64,000 bases of DNA from Cristatella mucedo (GCA_009760855.2 WPIO01000001.1:3680001-3744000); one strand, 5' to 3'. Positions 49,901 through 57,785 are shown, counted from the stretch's first letter. Numbers and translations are program-made. Notes: generated from the letters alone by a model not told the origin.

Positions 49901-52900
49901 CAATTTCTAGAGAAAATGGGCTCAATTTTCGTGATCGAGTCCTGGATCATTGCACTGGATCCGGTCAGCCACTGCAAACTTGGGCAATAAAAACTATCGT
50001 TTTCGAAATCGTTTTCTTTCTGCTGACGAATAGAACTCGACGAGCCCGACATTTTTAGCCTATTTGTATATAATTTGGACCAATATTCAGGTAGTTATTC
50101 AGTCCGAGCTCACCAGGGTTACTGTGGTAACCCGGGTTACCACCATCGGGCTCATATATCGAATTCTAATATGCGCTCAGATCTAAAAAAGTAGGGGCTG
50201 CTTATAATGCCTACGTCTTCACTGTCTCAAACTACTAGCCAAAGACATGAGTAATTTTCATTAATGTTGATGCCGGATCGATCATTCATTTCGGCAGAAT
50301 TTTTGCACGATTAGTCAAGTCTTAGCAGCTAATTGGCACTGGAAAAGCTTCCGAGCATCCACCATTCCTTACTTGCATGCACCATCTACGAAGTCAATAC
50401 GTCGCTAGAAGCTTCCTTATTCGTACTGTTGTAGCATCTGCTCCCGCGAGATTGGTTCCGATCGTGCCTCTTGCTGCTGCAGCTGGTACACTGGTCGTCA
50501 TTGCAGGCCTAGCCGCTCTGATGGCCTGGCTATACCAGCGCAGGAGGAGGTAAGTCTCTCTGACTAGAGGCTTAGTTGTATTCAGTCGGCGACCTTATTT
50601 CGTTTAGTTTAATTATTCTTGTTGTCAGAGGCAGGTCCAGACCTTTAATCTAGGGGTTAAGACCCGCAAGATTTTCATGTAGGGGCAAGACTTTAGCTAA
50701 TAAAAATGATGGCGTACAATCAGTTCTTACTAGACACGTACTCGGTGGTTACTCATTGACTAGAAGTAGGGCATACTTACATCGTTGAAGACAAGTCTGG
50801 GTCTGCGTAGGAATAAGGGGTGGCCCAGTTGGCTTCCGCACCATAGGGGTGGGGGCAAATGACATGGCACATTCTTTTCAGCAGTCCTGAGCTGCTACTT
50901 CTATGCTACTCACTACCTCAACTGCTCACCTGACTCTGCTATCCTTCCCACTTTCTCTTTGTTGCGTGAGACGAAGTCTGTTGGCTACCGAATGCGTACC
51001 GAAAGCCGCTTAGGCTGTGAGTGCGCTATACAAAACTCTCCTGTGTAACACCCACACGATCTTTATGACTTTGTGGAGTTACTGACGGAGATACATTACA
51101 TCCCTGCCCCACTCCCTTAACTCAGCCACTGCTTATAGTCACTATGTTACTATGTCACTATGTTAGAACATCCACCTGCATCCGGTGCGTATGGCATCGC
51201 TGCATTTTTTTAGGTCGGCAAAACGTTCCTCCTGCACAGCAATATAGTTATTTGACTTTTTTGAATTATTGGTATTATAAGCCTCTGCAAAGCATCCAGA
51301 AAGCAAAAGGACCAGACCTGGTCCGTGGTCATTGTGTAAATAAATTAATAAATCCTCGCTGATTAAACAGCCTCTTTTTGTATAGCGACAGAAGAGCCTT
51401 TACGGCTATCACCACCATTTGCAGTGGCGATAAAGAATCGCCCACCGCAGGAATCGAACCCACGATCTCGGGACCGAGGTCGTGAAAGCAACCGCCTTAC
51501 CTAGTGTGCCATCACGGCTCGGTCTAGTGGGCGCTAGATAGCCTTCACGACGATGAGCGAAGCCCCCACTAACAGGTTGTTGCATTGTCGACGACGGCTG
51601 TATTGTATCACATACAGGCAACGTAAACGAGCGAGCATACACACTGATGGAGTAGCCGTCGTGCGTGCTGCTCCAGAGCACGTGGCGATAAGAGAGAAGA
51701 GAGTGGATAGCATGCCTGCAGGCCGATGTACAGGCAGAAAGTGAATTTCTCGGGAAGGAACACGTCACGTGCCGGCAAGGAGCATGCCTGTTGGGTGGAC
51801 GGAACGTCGGCTGGGGGCGGAACCACGTGACGGCGATTACACGAACACAATTAAGGGAATGTAAAATCTGTGTTGTAATAGGATAATGCTGAATGACGCT
51901 TTGATCTTTAATCTTGCAACGAAATTGTGCTGGCCTTTCGCTCTGTTGCACTCGGAGATGCAGGAAATCCGAAGTTTTCGAAAGATCGAATATAAAAAAT
52001 GTAACTGATTCTTGACAGGGCTCTGCCCTTCAAATCTGTAAGACTATACTTTAGCTCTTGGGATCAACAGCACTATCAGCATGGTAGTGTTAACTTGCAT
52101 TTACAATGATTACGAGTCTTTGTTTACCAGATTAATATAAAGAGCATGTGCCGTGAAAGTGGGCAGTGCCATCGAATTTCACACCCTAGGGATGCAGGTC
52201 TACGGTCGATCAGGTGAGGCAATCGCCAAGTATTAGAAAGAAAATCATAGCTCCCGACTTTTAGGGGTGTATGGTCCTGATGAGGCAATCGCAAGTCTAG
52301 GTATCAATCCGTGACTCCTGACCATTTCCAATTCTTGAGCAGATCCTTAAAATTCATGGAGGACAAGATTTGTTGCTTCTTTAATGTAGTAGGAAAGCAG
52401 GATGACTCATCAACATGGAAATGCAGGCATCATTAGCGTCTCAAGGAGCCGATTAATTATTGAGGGCTGGCAAGACGGTTGGGATGCACAGCTAACTCCG
52501 TCCAGTGGTCGTTAAGAACTAGAGCGATGTACGACTGGTGTTCTGTAAGCAAATAGACGGGCAAACGTGGACATTCTGACCATGTATTCTGCCCCAGCCA
52601 GAATTGCATAATAAATGCACAGAAGCTGCCAGGGCAGCTTTGGTTGGCCACCCGCATGATTAGCAACGCCAGTTCTCATCGCCTTCAATTCTTTAGCCTA
52701 ACCCTTTTAACAAATTTCCGGCTACGACCCTGGTAGAAAGCACTTCGCCCATGTAGCAACTGGTAGTTTAGTCGGTGGTTACGTTATTTCTGTCCTGCAG
52801 ATTATAAAAGTAAAATCATTATAGTAGTAATAAATTGGCATTTTCATAGCATCTCAAATAATCCGAATCGGCTTCCACTCGTTTTCATAGTATGGGAAGG

Positions 52901-54152
52901 AAACAAATCAACTGGCTAGGGATAATAGTGTGCACCATTGCAGTACAATTAAGGGCACAATGCACGATTCATAGGCGCAAGCCCACAACTTCAAGTAAAA
53001 GAATCCTTTGGCATTGTTCTCAAGCTGAACGGCCTGTAGATCTTGTCATAATGTGCGGCAGCAGCCCGAAGTGGTGCTTCTTTATCGTGTGATTCTGTGT
53101 CATCCAAGTGCTGCATATCTCGAGTCTGATATGAGAATCGAATCCCCAACTTGATTATATCTTGAGGTTGCTTTAATCTGGCAACTGTACGGAGCTGCCT
53201 GACTGCTATCTTAATTATAATCGCAACGAGATTGAGTTCTCTGAGGGCACTATAACAAATATACTATTATTATTATTATAAATTAACAGTGAGCTCACCT
53301 GCTAATCTAAACTTTGCTACCTTTAAAGGGTCAACTTCACTTCAGGGGTACCTCTTCAGTATCATGTTAAAGTTTCCTTCCAATTTGGTGCTAAATGTGC
53401 AGGCCATATCCGCTGCTAGCTGTTTATAGAATATCTAACAAGAATACCTGAATCAGCTTAGCTTGCGATTTCGGCAGGTATTGACGTTGGTTGCTAAGCT
53501 GGCTAATAAACCGACCTCGAATGTGCTGGCCCTGATCTTGCCTGCGACCTGTCTGTTGACCTGTCTGTATGCACTGATTGTTTTCTTGCCTCGGTGCTTG
53601 ACTCGTGGGAAGTTGCTTGCGATTATTGAGAGCTTTTTGTCCAGGTCTCCCGCACTCAAACACGGCAGACACGACGGTGGGTCGACTACTATGGTGCAGA
53701 ACCCCATGTACACTTCTGGCGCTGCTTTCGTTGAGGCAGCAGCTGCTGCAAGTGCCGAGGCTGTGCACGGGCGACCTTCCTCAAACATATACGTTGACAT
53801 GAACATGGAGGTGGCTCCTATCAGCCGCGATTGGCCACCGGAGGAACTCGAGGACGGCCACTTGTATGCCGAGCCTCTCCAGTCATCAGCACAGTCCGCC
53901 AGCAGCTGCTGTAATGGCGCTGTGACCAAGTCGGTCGAGTTTCCGCCTGCCTGCCATTCGTATACGTATATTGATGCTGCTTTGCCTCGATGCCAGCGAG
54001 CTGCTGCCGAAACAGATGCCGGCTCACAAACCTACGAGGCTATATCTCCGCCTTCAGCCGTTTTGAGCCAAGAGGCACTGCAAGATGGCTACGAACCTTT
54101 TCAATCTCCCTGGAAACCGTATGAAAACGTACCAAAGCCTGACTTGCAATGA
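20509..54152 (+). CDS. Receptor 2: C-type lectin-like receptor with multi-Tyr tail
   Basis: Exons: 20509-20632, 33970-34260, 40301-40453, 46295-46408, 50435-50549, 53645-54152. Phases 1,1,1,1,2 agree at every junction and the sum is exactly 435 codons with stop (434 aa). Order: signal peptide (1-41), C-type lectin-like domain (Cys52 to Cys187), Ser/Thr stalk with NVT and NAT sequons (190-228), membrane span (about 237-260) followed by QRRRR, and a 168-residue tail with tyrosines 288, 315, 340, 372, 374, 396, 415, 425. It is probably a cell-surface receptor that binds a ligand through the lectin fold and signals through phosphotyrosine docking (inference). Introns of 4-13 kb are filled with LINE, SINE and Tc1 remnants. 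An in-frame ATG at 20473 would add 12 residues before the signal peptide. The link of exon 1 to exon 2 across 13 kb is the weakest joint. Confidence 0.75.
21440..21780 (+). repeat. Tandem duplication, ~172-bp unit
   Basis: Two diverged copies in which 'gagtgcttggggg' at 21511 recurs at 21683. Matching flanks are 'aattcgagg', 'gctattcggt'-like blocks and 'gaatatttttcc'. It lies in receptor 2 intron 1. Unit length is close to that of the array at 17.5-20.3 kb, but the sequence is not obviously related. Confidence 0.6.
24500..24590 (-). mobile_element. LINE family A tail fragment
   Basis: An AAT-type tail followed by 'agccctcagagaactgaatc' and 'tttctaggcactttac', the reverse complement of the family A terminal box. 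Confidence 0.6.
25050..25135 (-). mobile_element. LINE family A tail fragment
   Basis: 'aataatacatttgtgtagca' then 'ccctcaacgaacttaatctc': the reverse complement of the family A end with its tail. The rest is lost. Confidence 0.6.
26745..26855. repeat. AT-rich palindromic tract
   Basis: TA/TAT repeats with imperfect mirror arms ('atatattttatatatt' against 'atatattataaaatatat'). Simple-sequence origin is likely. Confidence 0.7.
28084..28283 (+). repeat. 44-bp minisatellite with hairpin units
   Basis: 'gggacct' starts at 28128, 28172, 28216 and 28260, an exact 44-bp period. Each unit contains 'cttcgtca' and its perfect complement 'tgacgaag' about 22 bp apart, so each can fold. Copies are nearly identical, implying recent expansion. 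Located in receptor 2 intron 1. Confidence 0.95.
29440..30520 (+). mobile_element. LINE family B copy, decayed
   Basis: In broken frames it reads 'KLNDDK', '[20 protein letters not shown]', '[15 protein letters not shown]' and '[11 protein letters not shown]', matching the copy at 46.6-47.6 kb in order over about 1 kb. It ends with 'gctttgtggagttacagatg' near 30,500. Several stops and frameshifts. Confidence 0.75.
31108..31268 (+). mobile_element. tRNA-derived SINE
   Basis: A box-like 'cttagccctggggtaagg', B box-like 'gggtccgagtcc', body 'gtggtggtgatagccgtgaa', end 'ggctgttaaatcagct'. Same family as 11,912 and 51,361. Confidence 0.7.
31500..31650 (+). repeat. Dispersed repeat R1, copy 1
   Basis: 'gagcgaagcccccacaaacg', 'gttgtcgacgacggctgtat' and 'tgtatcgcatacaggca' align with 51,540-51,685 over about 150 bp at roughly 80% identity by eye. 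Not part of the LINE or SINE families here. Possibly the end of an unknown transposon. Confidence 0.6.
31771..31822. repeat. (GA)n microsatellite
   Basis: Pure AG run of about 50 bp. Confidence 0.95.
32885..32955 (+). mobile_element. LINE family A tail fragment
   Basis: 'gtgcctagagagagagttct' and 'ctgagggtactatatcaaat' with an ATT tail: the last 70 bp of family A. Confidence 0.6.
33089..33165 (+). repeat. 38-bp direct duplication
   Basis: 'catgcatagcatgccagatc' (33089) and 'catgcatatgatgccagatc' (33127) start two diverged copies with 'ctgtttcaag' in each. Confidence 0.8.
33470..33810 (-). mobile_element. LINE family B 3' end copy
   Basis: Reverse complement of the family B end, from 'gtctgtaactccacaaagac' to 'gagttccacagtctaggacc'. 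In the - frame it reads the SLLRETK / YRMRT-like end with changes. It stops about 160 bp before receptor 2 exon 2. Confidence 0.75.
33970..34260 (+). CDS. Receptor 2 exon 2, lectin-like domain N-terminal part
   Basis: 291 nt, phase 1-1, acceptor 'ttctttttttgtag', donor GTAAGC. It encodes the long-form C-type lectin start: Cys52 and Cys67 (ASCPQG ... QACYQF), helix-1 WNDARTSC (Cys84), the core WLGL motif (GVWLGLNY) and [10 protein letters not shown]. One sequon is present (SSNASAL). The domain is broken by the intron between the WDG turn and the NW motif, a known position for such introns. Confidence 0.9.
34885..35020. repeat. LINE A tail box plus AT palindrome
   Basis: 'gttctcttagagcgctataa' is the family A terminal box (+). 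It is followed directly by (AT)n with mirror arms 'tatatgtatattcatata' and 'tatatgaatatatacata', symmetric around about 34,958. Confidence 0.75.
35150..35950 (-). pseudogene. Decayed coding region with broken C2H2 finger
   Basis: On the - strand [12 protein letters not shown] (about 35,599-35,634) continues, one frame over, as [12 protein letters not shown]. The two blocks fit the C2H2 pattern C-x2-C-x12-H-x4-H only if a 7-bp tandem duplication ('ttggacg' / 'ttggatt') is ignored. Further protein-like stretches lie upstream on the same strand ([18 protein letters not shown]) in yet other frames. It is probably a dead zinc-finger gene fragment or transposon ORF; the family is not identified. 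Confidence 0.3.
36480..37177 (-). mobile_element. Tc1/mariner transposase remnant
   Basis: On the - strand it reads, with stops and frameshifts, [31 protein letters not shown] (first catalytic Asp block), then WQQDRD (second block) and [20 protein letters not shown] (third block), the typical Tc1 order. At 37,141-37,175 an end-like sequence ('gggtgcgaggatttttttga' then 'aactgagtgta') resembles Tc1 terminal repeats. The other end was not found, so the copy is truncated. Inactive. Confidence 0.8.
37425..37495 (+). mobile_element. LINE family A tail fragment
   Basis: 'agagattgagttctctgaga' and 'gcgctttatcaagtgtatta' plus an ATT tail: terminal part only. Confidence 0.65.
37555..37650 (+). mobile_element. 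LINE family A tail fragment, second copy
   Basis: 'gtgcctagaaagtgattgag' and an ATT/ATTCTT tail. It lies 60 bp after the previous copy in the same orientation. Confidence 0.65.
37800..37872 (-). mobile_element. tRNA-derived SINE fragment
   Basis: 'gcagggttcgatcccacaac' and 'ctgggtcgtgaaaagc' are the reverse complement of the SINE B-box region. Confidence 0.5.
38871..38881. repeat. Poly-G tract
   Basis: Eleven G in a row; a similar run is at about 36,137-36,147. Possible G-rich structure or sequencing weak spot. Confidence 0.8.
40301..40453 (+). CDS. Receptor 2 exon 3, lectin-like domain C-terminal part
   Basis: 153 nt, phase 1-1, acceptor 'tttttctatttacag', donor GTGAGT. It completes the fold: [10 protein letters not shown], Cys161 (IQKCVYM), WRWDNILC with Cys177, and the final YICEY with Cys187, giving three disulphide pairs. 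The usual EPN/QPD sugar-binding triplet is replaced by SPG and WND by WDN, so classic Ca2+-dependent sugar binding is doubtful. Confidence 0.9.
41040..41560 (+). mobile_element. LINE family A coding remnant
   Basis: Broken frames read '[20 protein letters not shown]' and '[14 protein letters not shown]', then '[18 protein letters not shown]' and '[11 protein letters not shown]'. These align in order with the 44-kb family A copy. The 3' UTR is not evident. Confidence 0.65.
41735..41878 (+). mobile_element. tRNA-derived SINE
   Basis: B box-like 'gggctcgagtcc', then 'gggatcctttattgcccact', 'atagccgtgaaggc' and the end 'ggctggtaaatcagctgacc'. The A-box region is diverged. Confidence 0.65.
44010..45060 (-). 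mobile_element. LINE family A, best preserved copy
   Basis: From the ATT-type tail at 44,015 the - strand carries terminal box, 3' UTR and then an intact reverse-transcriptase C-terminal frame (44,362-44,916, 184 codons). It contains [55 protein letters not shown] and [20 protein letters not shown]. This block order is diagnostic of CR1/Jockey-group elements. The endonuclease and catalytic palm are absent (5' truncation). The frame has lost the final GDRAF part by frameshift near 44,370. Confidence 0.85.
46295..46408 (+). CDS. Receptor 2 exon 4, stalk
   Basis: 114 nt, phase 1-1, acceptor 'atttttttcttatag', donor GTAAGT. It encodes a Thr/Ser/Gln-rich segment ([20 protein letters not shown] ... 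FNATSVDT) with two N-glycosylation sequons and no Cys, as expected of an extended, glycosylated stalk between lectin domain and membrane. Confidence 0.8.
46570..47650 (-). mobile_element. LINE family B, best preserved copy
   Basis: An intact 336-codon frame (46,633-47,643, -) covers the reverse-transcriptase C-terminal third: [83 protein letters not shown]-like [15 protein letters not shown] and [15 protein letters not shown]. The 3' flank ends with 'actttgtggagttactgacg' and an 'acattacatt' tail. The uninterrupted frame implies a fairly recent insertion. It lies in receptor 2 intron 4, antisense to the gene. Confidence 0.9.
48110..48185 (-). mobile_element. LINE family A tail fragment
   Basis: AAT-rich tail, then 'ctgaaagaaactagatcttt' and 'tttctagtcacttcac', a diverged terminal box complement. 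Confidence 0.45.
48250..48480 (+). mobile_element. CR1-like coding remnant
   Basis: 'ttttggtgatcgagccttca' plus 'gggaactctcttcctgtatg' translate to the GDRAFS...NSLP block, followed by 'FKSQL' and 'HPLRPYVL'. Heavily mutated; the family is probably A. Confidence 0.55.
48920..49180 (-). mobile_element. CR1-like coding remnant
   Basis: 'gaataaaaggacctaagtcg', 'cttgaagttaatctgctgta' and 'tttgcaacaactgcaagcgc' are reverse complements of blocks in the 44-kb family A copy. Strongly diverged. Confidence 0.45.
49326..50161 (+). mobile_element. 836-bp element with 36-bp terminal inverted repeats
   Basis: Ends 49,326-49,361 and 50,126-50,161 are inverted copies (32 of 36 match). Each includes the perfect palindrome 'ggtaacccgggttacc' or a one-base variant of it. 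Inside is a + strand ORF starting ATG 49,484 ([15 protein letters not shown]...), with an acidic stretch in the next frame ([13 protein letters not shown]) and an AATAAA at 49,984-49,989. No target-site duplication was certain. Probably a small DNA transposon with a remnant ORF; the superfamily is unknown. Confidence 0.65.
50435..50549 (+). CDS. Receptor 2 exon 5, transmembrane segment
   Basis: 115 nt, phase 1 to 2, donor GTAAGT. It encodes [20 protein letters not shown] then [12 protein letters not shown]: one helix of about 24 residues with a basic stop-transfer. The membrane/tail boundary and phase equal those of receptor 1 (7777-7882). Confidence 0.85.
50878..51100 (+). mobile_element. 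LINE family B 3' end copy
   Basis: 'agcagtcctgagctgctact' through [17 protein letters not shown]-coding sequence to 'gactttgtggagttactgac' and an 'acattacat' tail. Very similar to 46.6 kb, so young. Confidence 0.85.
51361..51525 (-). mobile_element. tRNA-derived SINE, best copy
   Basis: On the - strand: A box-like 'tggcacactaggtaaggcgg', B box 'gggttcgattcc', body 'ggtggtgatagccgtaaagg', end 'gaggctgtttaatcagc'. The head (about 75 bp) has tRNA-like spacing between the boxes; the amino-acid identity of the parent tRNA is not determined. Confidence 0.8.
51540..51685 (+). repeat. Dispersed repeat R1, copy 2
   Basis: Aligns with 31,500-31,650, including 'gttgtcgacgacggctgtat'. It starts immediately after a SINE copy; copy 1 also has a SINE about 230 bp upstream. 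Confidence 0.6.
53215..53285 (+). mobile_element. LINE family A tail fragment
   Basis: 'cgagattgagttctctgagg' and 'gcactataacaaatatacta' plus an ATT tail, in the intron before receptor 2 exon 6. Confidence 0.65.
53645..54152 (+). CDS. Receptor 2 exon 6, cytoplasmic tail
   Basis: The acceptor is 'gagctttttgtccag'. The exon starts with the third base of an Arg codon and runs 168 codons to TGA (54150-54152). Eight tyrosines sit in docking-like contexts: NPMY288 (NPxY), Y315-VDM (YxxM, PI3K p85 type), Y340-AEP, Y374-IDA, Y396-EAI (YxxI), Y415-EPF and Y425-ENV (YxN, Grb2 type). Acidic and proline patches ([20 protein letters not shown]) lie between them. No catalytic or TIR/death domain. The open frame extends upstream of the acceptor into intron; only the part from 53645 joins exon 5. 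Confidence 0.85.
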
Positions 54153-54780
54153 TCTGGAAGAGCTTGTAGCACTCATAGCCTGCTGCCGATTAAGCTCGTT
54201 TTTTAGGTTCTTTGGTTAGCCCACACGCTGGCATGACAGCTCATGCGTGCCTGTGCGCCTAAAGGTGTTCTATGCGTCTGTGCGTTTACTTGGAGACACG
54301 CATTGCTAGAAAGGGCTTGTCAGGGCACCCAGAGCTGTAAACGGAATCTTCTGCTGCTGCCATTCTACGATGGATGCACTGGGATTCAGTAGAAGAACTC
54401 TTGCCTGAAGATCTTGCTGTGTGTGCTAGTCTGCTTTCTCTATAAGGAGCACAGCGATGGAAACATTTAAAAAAGACGATCTCGTGTGAATGGAACCTCG
54501 GGAAAGCATTGAACAGCGCTCAAAACAGAAATTCATAATATCCCCGAATAGCTGCTTGCCTCTAATGTTACCGACCCTACCACCGACAGGATCGGTCACC
54601 TGAAGTGTGCAATATGTGCGTAAATGATAAACTTGTTCACTTTTGCAAGCAGGGAGGAAATGGACAAGTCCGCTGCTTTCTAGTCCGTATACAGCTCAGA
54701 TATTATTGCGTGCTGAAGGCTGAATTCATTTGTGTCGCCTTACTGGGGGATTTTTGCACTTAACCAAATAAAATAAAGAC
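54153..54780 (+). terminator. Receptor 2 3' UTR and poly(A) signals
   Basis: Overlapping AATAAA hexamers at 54,767-54,772 and 54,771-54,776, about 620 bp after the stop. Nothing else is coding in between. Confidence 0.7.
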
Positions 54781-55199
54781 CCTAGATTGATTTTAAATCA
54801 AATAGGTTAACTCATTTGGAAGTACTTGTAACTGTGAGGTGAACGGCTTGAAAGAAAGGTCTCAATTGAGGAATGCATATAAAAAAAAGTGGAATGCTTC
54901 GCACTCAGAATCTTACGCGCGTCATAGAAATTGTATGCTTGCGGGGGCTCGAGAAAGCTGAGCTCCATGTCAGACGAGCTGAGCTGCTGGCACGTGACAG
55001 GTGCCACGTGCAGGGTGCAGAGGCCTGTCTATCAGCGCCAGCGTTTCATTACACTGCGAACCTGCATATTCCTATGGACTGACTTTGCAAGTTCTCACTT
55101 GTGCCATTTATCAGTGTCTTACTTTTCCCTAAAAAGTGTACCGACGAGATCGAGTCTATGGAGATCAGCTCTGATTGGGTTAGGGAAAAATATTCTTCG

Positions 55200-55860
55200 A
55201 GTAGAGTTCCACCTAGCTTGCTCAATTGTATCACTCCAAGAGCATGTATCGTGAAAGTCCACGTAGGCTAATATAAATTATGAAAAGAAATGTGCTTAGA
55301 ACAGATTACGAGTTGCCTGATACTTTGCCAAGGCGAACGCGATGCCCTTCAGCCACTGGCATTTATGATTTTTGATCTTTCAATGAAGTGTGGAAAAACA
55401 TATTGTAACAAAGATTTGCCAGGGATGCCTAGACTTTGAGGCCTTGGGGATCAATTCTGTCAAAAGTTTGCGACACATCCAGCAGAACTAGCTGACTTTG
55501 TGCATTACTGACTCTGTGGAGCGACGTGCTCTAAAATATAACGAACTTACTTGCCAGAATTGATATTTAGATGTAGGAGTTTAACTGCTCTAACACAACT
55601 CGTTCCACTATTGTTGATTGGAGCGACAGTAGCAAAATTGATAAACGTTGTTTATGTTTTTATGATCGACCTCAACTTCTTACAGAATATCCTGGACTAT
55701 AGCCTCTTTTAAATGATGGCGGGACAAAAACCAGGCTCGGGAGTCTTTTTTGTAATTTGTACTAGGCAGCAGCAAGTATGAGCGTTTAAGAAAGAGAATG
55801 GAAAGTCTCGAGGTCTAGAGAGCTAGTATGGAAGGGATATCGAGGGCTAGTCGTGTTCTG
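55200..55860 (-). mobile_element. CR1-like reverse transcriptase palm remnant
   Basis: On the - strand it reads, in broken frames, 'LLDVSQTFDRIDPQGL' (the LLDLSAAFDTIDH block with catalytic Asp) and downstream 'SVLSTFLFIIYISLRGLS' (the GSVLGPLLFxxYxxPL block). Many stops; inactive. It supplies the palm region lacking from the other copies. Confidence 0.6.
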
Positions 55861-56959
55861 CGACTGGAAGATGCTCTTTTAACCGCCACTTAAGTAGTCT
55901 CAAGCTTGAAGGTTGACTGGGGATGCTGTCTTAAAGATAATTTCTCTTGAACTATATCTTGCTGACAAAGAAGGTAAGAGAAGATATGCTAGATTTCCCC
56001 AAGTATCGCTAGGTAAGGTGCTGAACTTACAGCCGTTAAAAAAAGATTGTCGAAATCTGCATTTTGGTTGTGCATCCCTGTGACTCCCGTATATTCTTAT
56101 AGAAGCTAGGCTTGGCCTCAGCTATGATGGATTGGTATGACCTACAATATCCACGGTATACCAGTCTAGAGAAAGTCATTCCTGATCTTGTGCTTTCTCT
56201 CTCCTTAATCTTTGGATGATCTTATAATTTCTGCAGGACACTATTGGCCATCTGGGCGAGGGCGTAAAGTTTACCTAGTCAGAGGAGCTGTTCGTCTGAG
56301 CTCATTTGCATGCTTTATCAAGATGGCCGAAATTAAGATAACCTAATGTCTGATTGTCAGATGTTCAGTTTTGGATAATCTCACTGGCCGTGAGGCCAGA
56401 ATCATTAAGTGCTGCGCTTGGCGTTGGCTATCAAGTCGCAGGGATTTTAGCCGATGGACTGGTTGTCAAGTATTTTCGGCTCAAGTTGACAAATACGTTA
56501 CTTTACTGTACCCTCGAAAAGACATGTAATGTACTTAAGTGAAAAAATTTTGAGTTCCTAAAAAATAAAATGAAAAATTAAAGAAGACCGTTAGTTTCAG
56601 ATCACTTAAAACTTAAGATTTCGCATGTAGACGCTTTGCCGATTTTTCGCAAGGATATTCAATTTGAAAATGGAAGATAGTACAAAAACACATAGCTCGG
56701 ATGATCAGCATTTATACACGTTAATTAGCACATTGATCACAAACCTGGCCGTCACTTTCTCGTAATTCATAGAACAATTCGAATTTCAATTTAAAGTACT
56801 AGAGTGCCTGTTGTAGCTGCATATCCAAATTATTAATTAATTTTGTTATTGACACGGCACACTCATCATAGCTGAATCAACCTATATTACTTTGCATGTG
56901 AGTCCATCGACTCCCGTAAACACATCGCCGACCTCACGCTTACGCTGTGCGCTTTATTT

Positions 56960-57045
56960 AATTACGTATATAAACTCCGTGCAGATTTGCTCTCACCCGA
57001 GTGGATACAAAAGAAGAGACTGACACAGACGTAGCAGTCATATAT
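56960..57045 (+). repeat. Dispersed repeat R2
   Basis: 'acgtatataaactccgtgca' and 'gtggatacaaaagaagagac' align with 9255-9345. Confidence 0.5.
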
Positions 57046-57159
57046 ATAGGTTACTATGCCAATGATTAACCTTTTCTAATTAGGTAGCTGGATACAATTG
57101 TTTCAATCTGATGAAAACAGCTGTTAGTTTTAAAGCTCTGGAGACTTACAGCAAGCAAT

Positions 57160-57235
57160 TCCTCTTAGCCCACTGCGAGTGGTAGCGATAGCTCTTCTGG
57201 CGCTAAATAAAATTAGGCGGTTGATTAGCTGACCT
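57160..57235 (+). mobile_element. tRNA-derived SINE 3' fragment
   Basis: 'cccactgcgagtggtagcga' and 'ggcggttgattagctgacct' match the SINE body and end. Confidence 0.55.
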
Positions 57236-57654
57236 TTACTTTACCTCCAATCAGCATTCCTGTCAAGAAGATACTAAAGCTCACTGCTCGCTTCGCTTAG
57301 TCATAGAAGAATTACACATCTATTACACGTCCCTCCCGGAAGTACCGGTGGACATCTTGCCGCATGTCAGACGGACTTTCTCGCTGTAATTATTAGGATT
57401 TGCTTGCAAGCCTAGCTCTAGCACTGGGCTGTGCCGAAGCGACTAGATTAAGTTTAAGGAACTAGTTGGCACATTAAAGCGAGTTGTGGAAGGAAAAATA
57501 TTTCTTTAATCCACTTTGATGCGGTCTAAATGCTTTATAACAAGAAGCAAACGGTGTCGGTTAGTTAAATGGGCCAACACTAGTGTCGTTGCACTATGCA
57601 GTGCTAACAATAAAAAACTTGAATTTATGTTTACCTGATTAAACAAATACATTT

Positions 57655-57785
57655 ACATAGCGGCAGGAGAGCCTTGGCGGCTATCGCTCCAGCCTATGCA
57701 TTCAGCCATAAAGGATTTCCTGCTGCATAATCTAGGTCGTTAAGTAAAAGCAACTTACCCCGGGGATAATAGTTCTTGCGAAATT
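57655..57785 (-). mobile_element. tRNA-derived SINE
   Basis: 'catagcggcaggagagcctt', 'ataaaggatttcctgctgca' and 'tctaggtcgttaagtaaaag' are the reverse complement of the SINE body and promoter part, diverged. Confidence 0.55.

Noticed and set aside
53463-53644. Upstream extension of the receptor 2 tail ORF with a hydrophobic run
   Set aside because: The membrane span is already supplied by exon 5, and only the acceptor at 53,644 fits its phase 2. The extension is intron.
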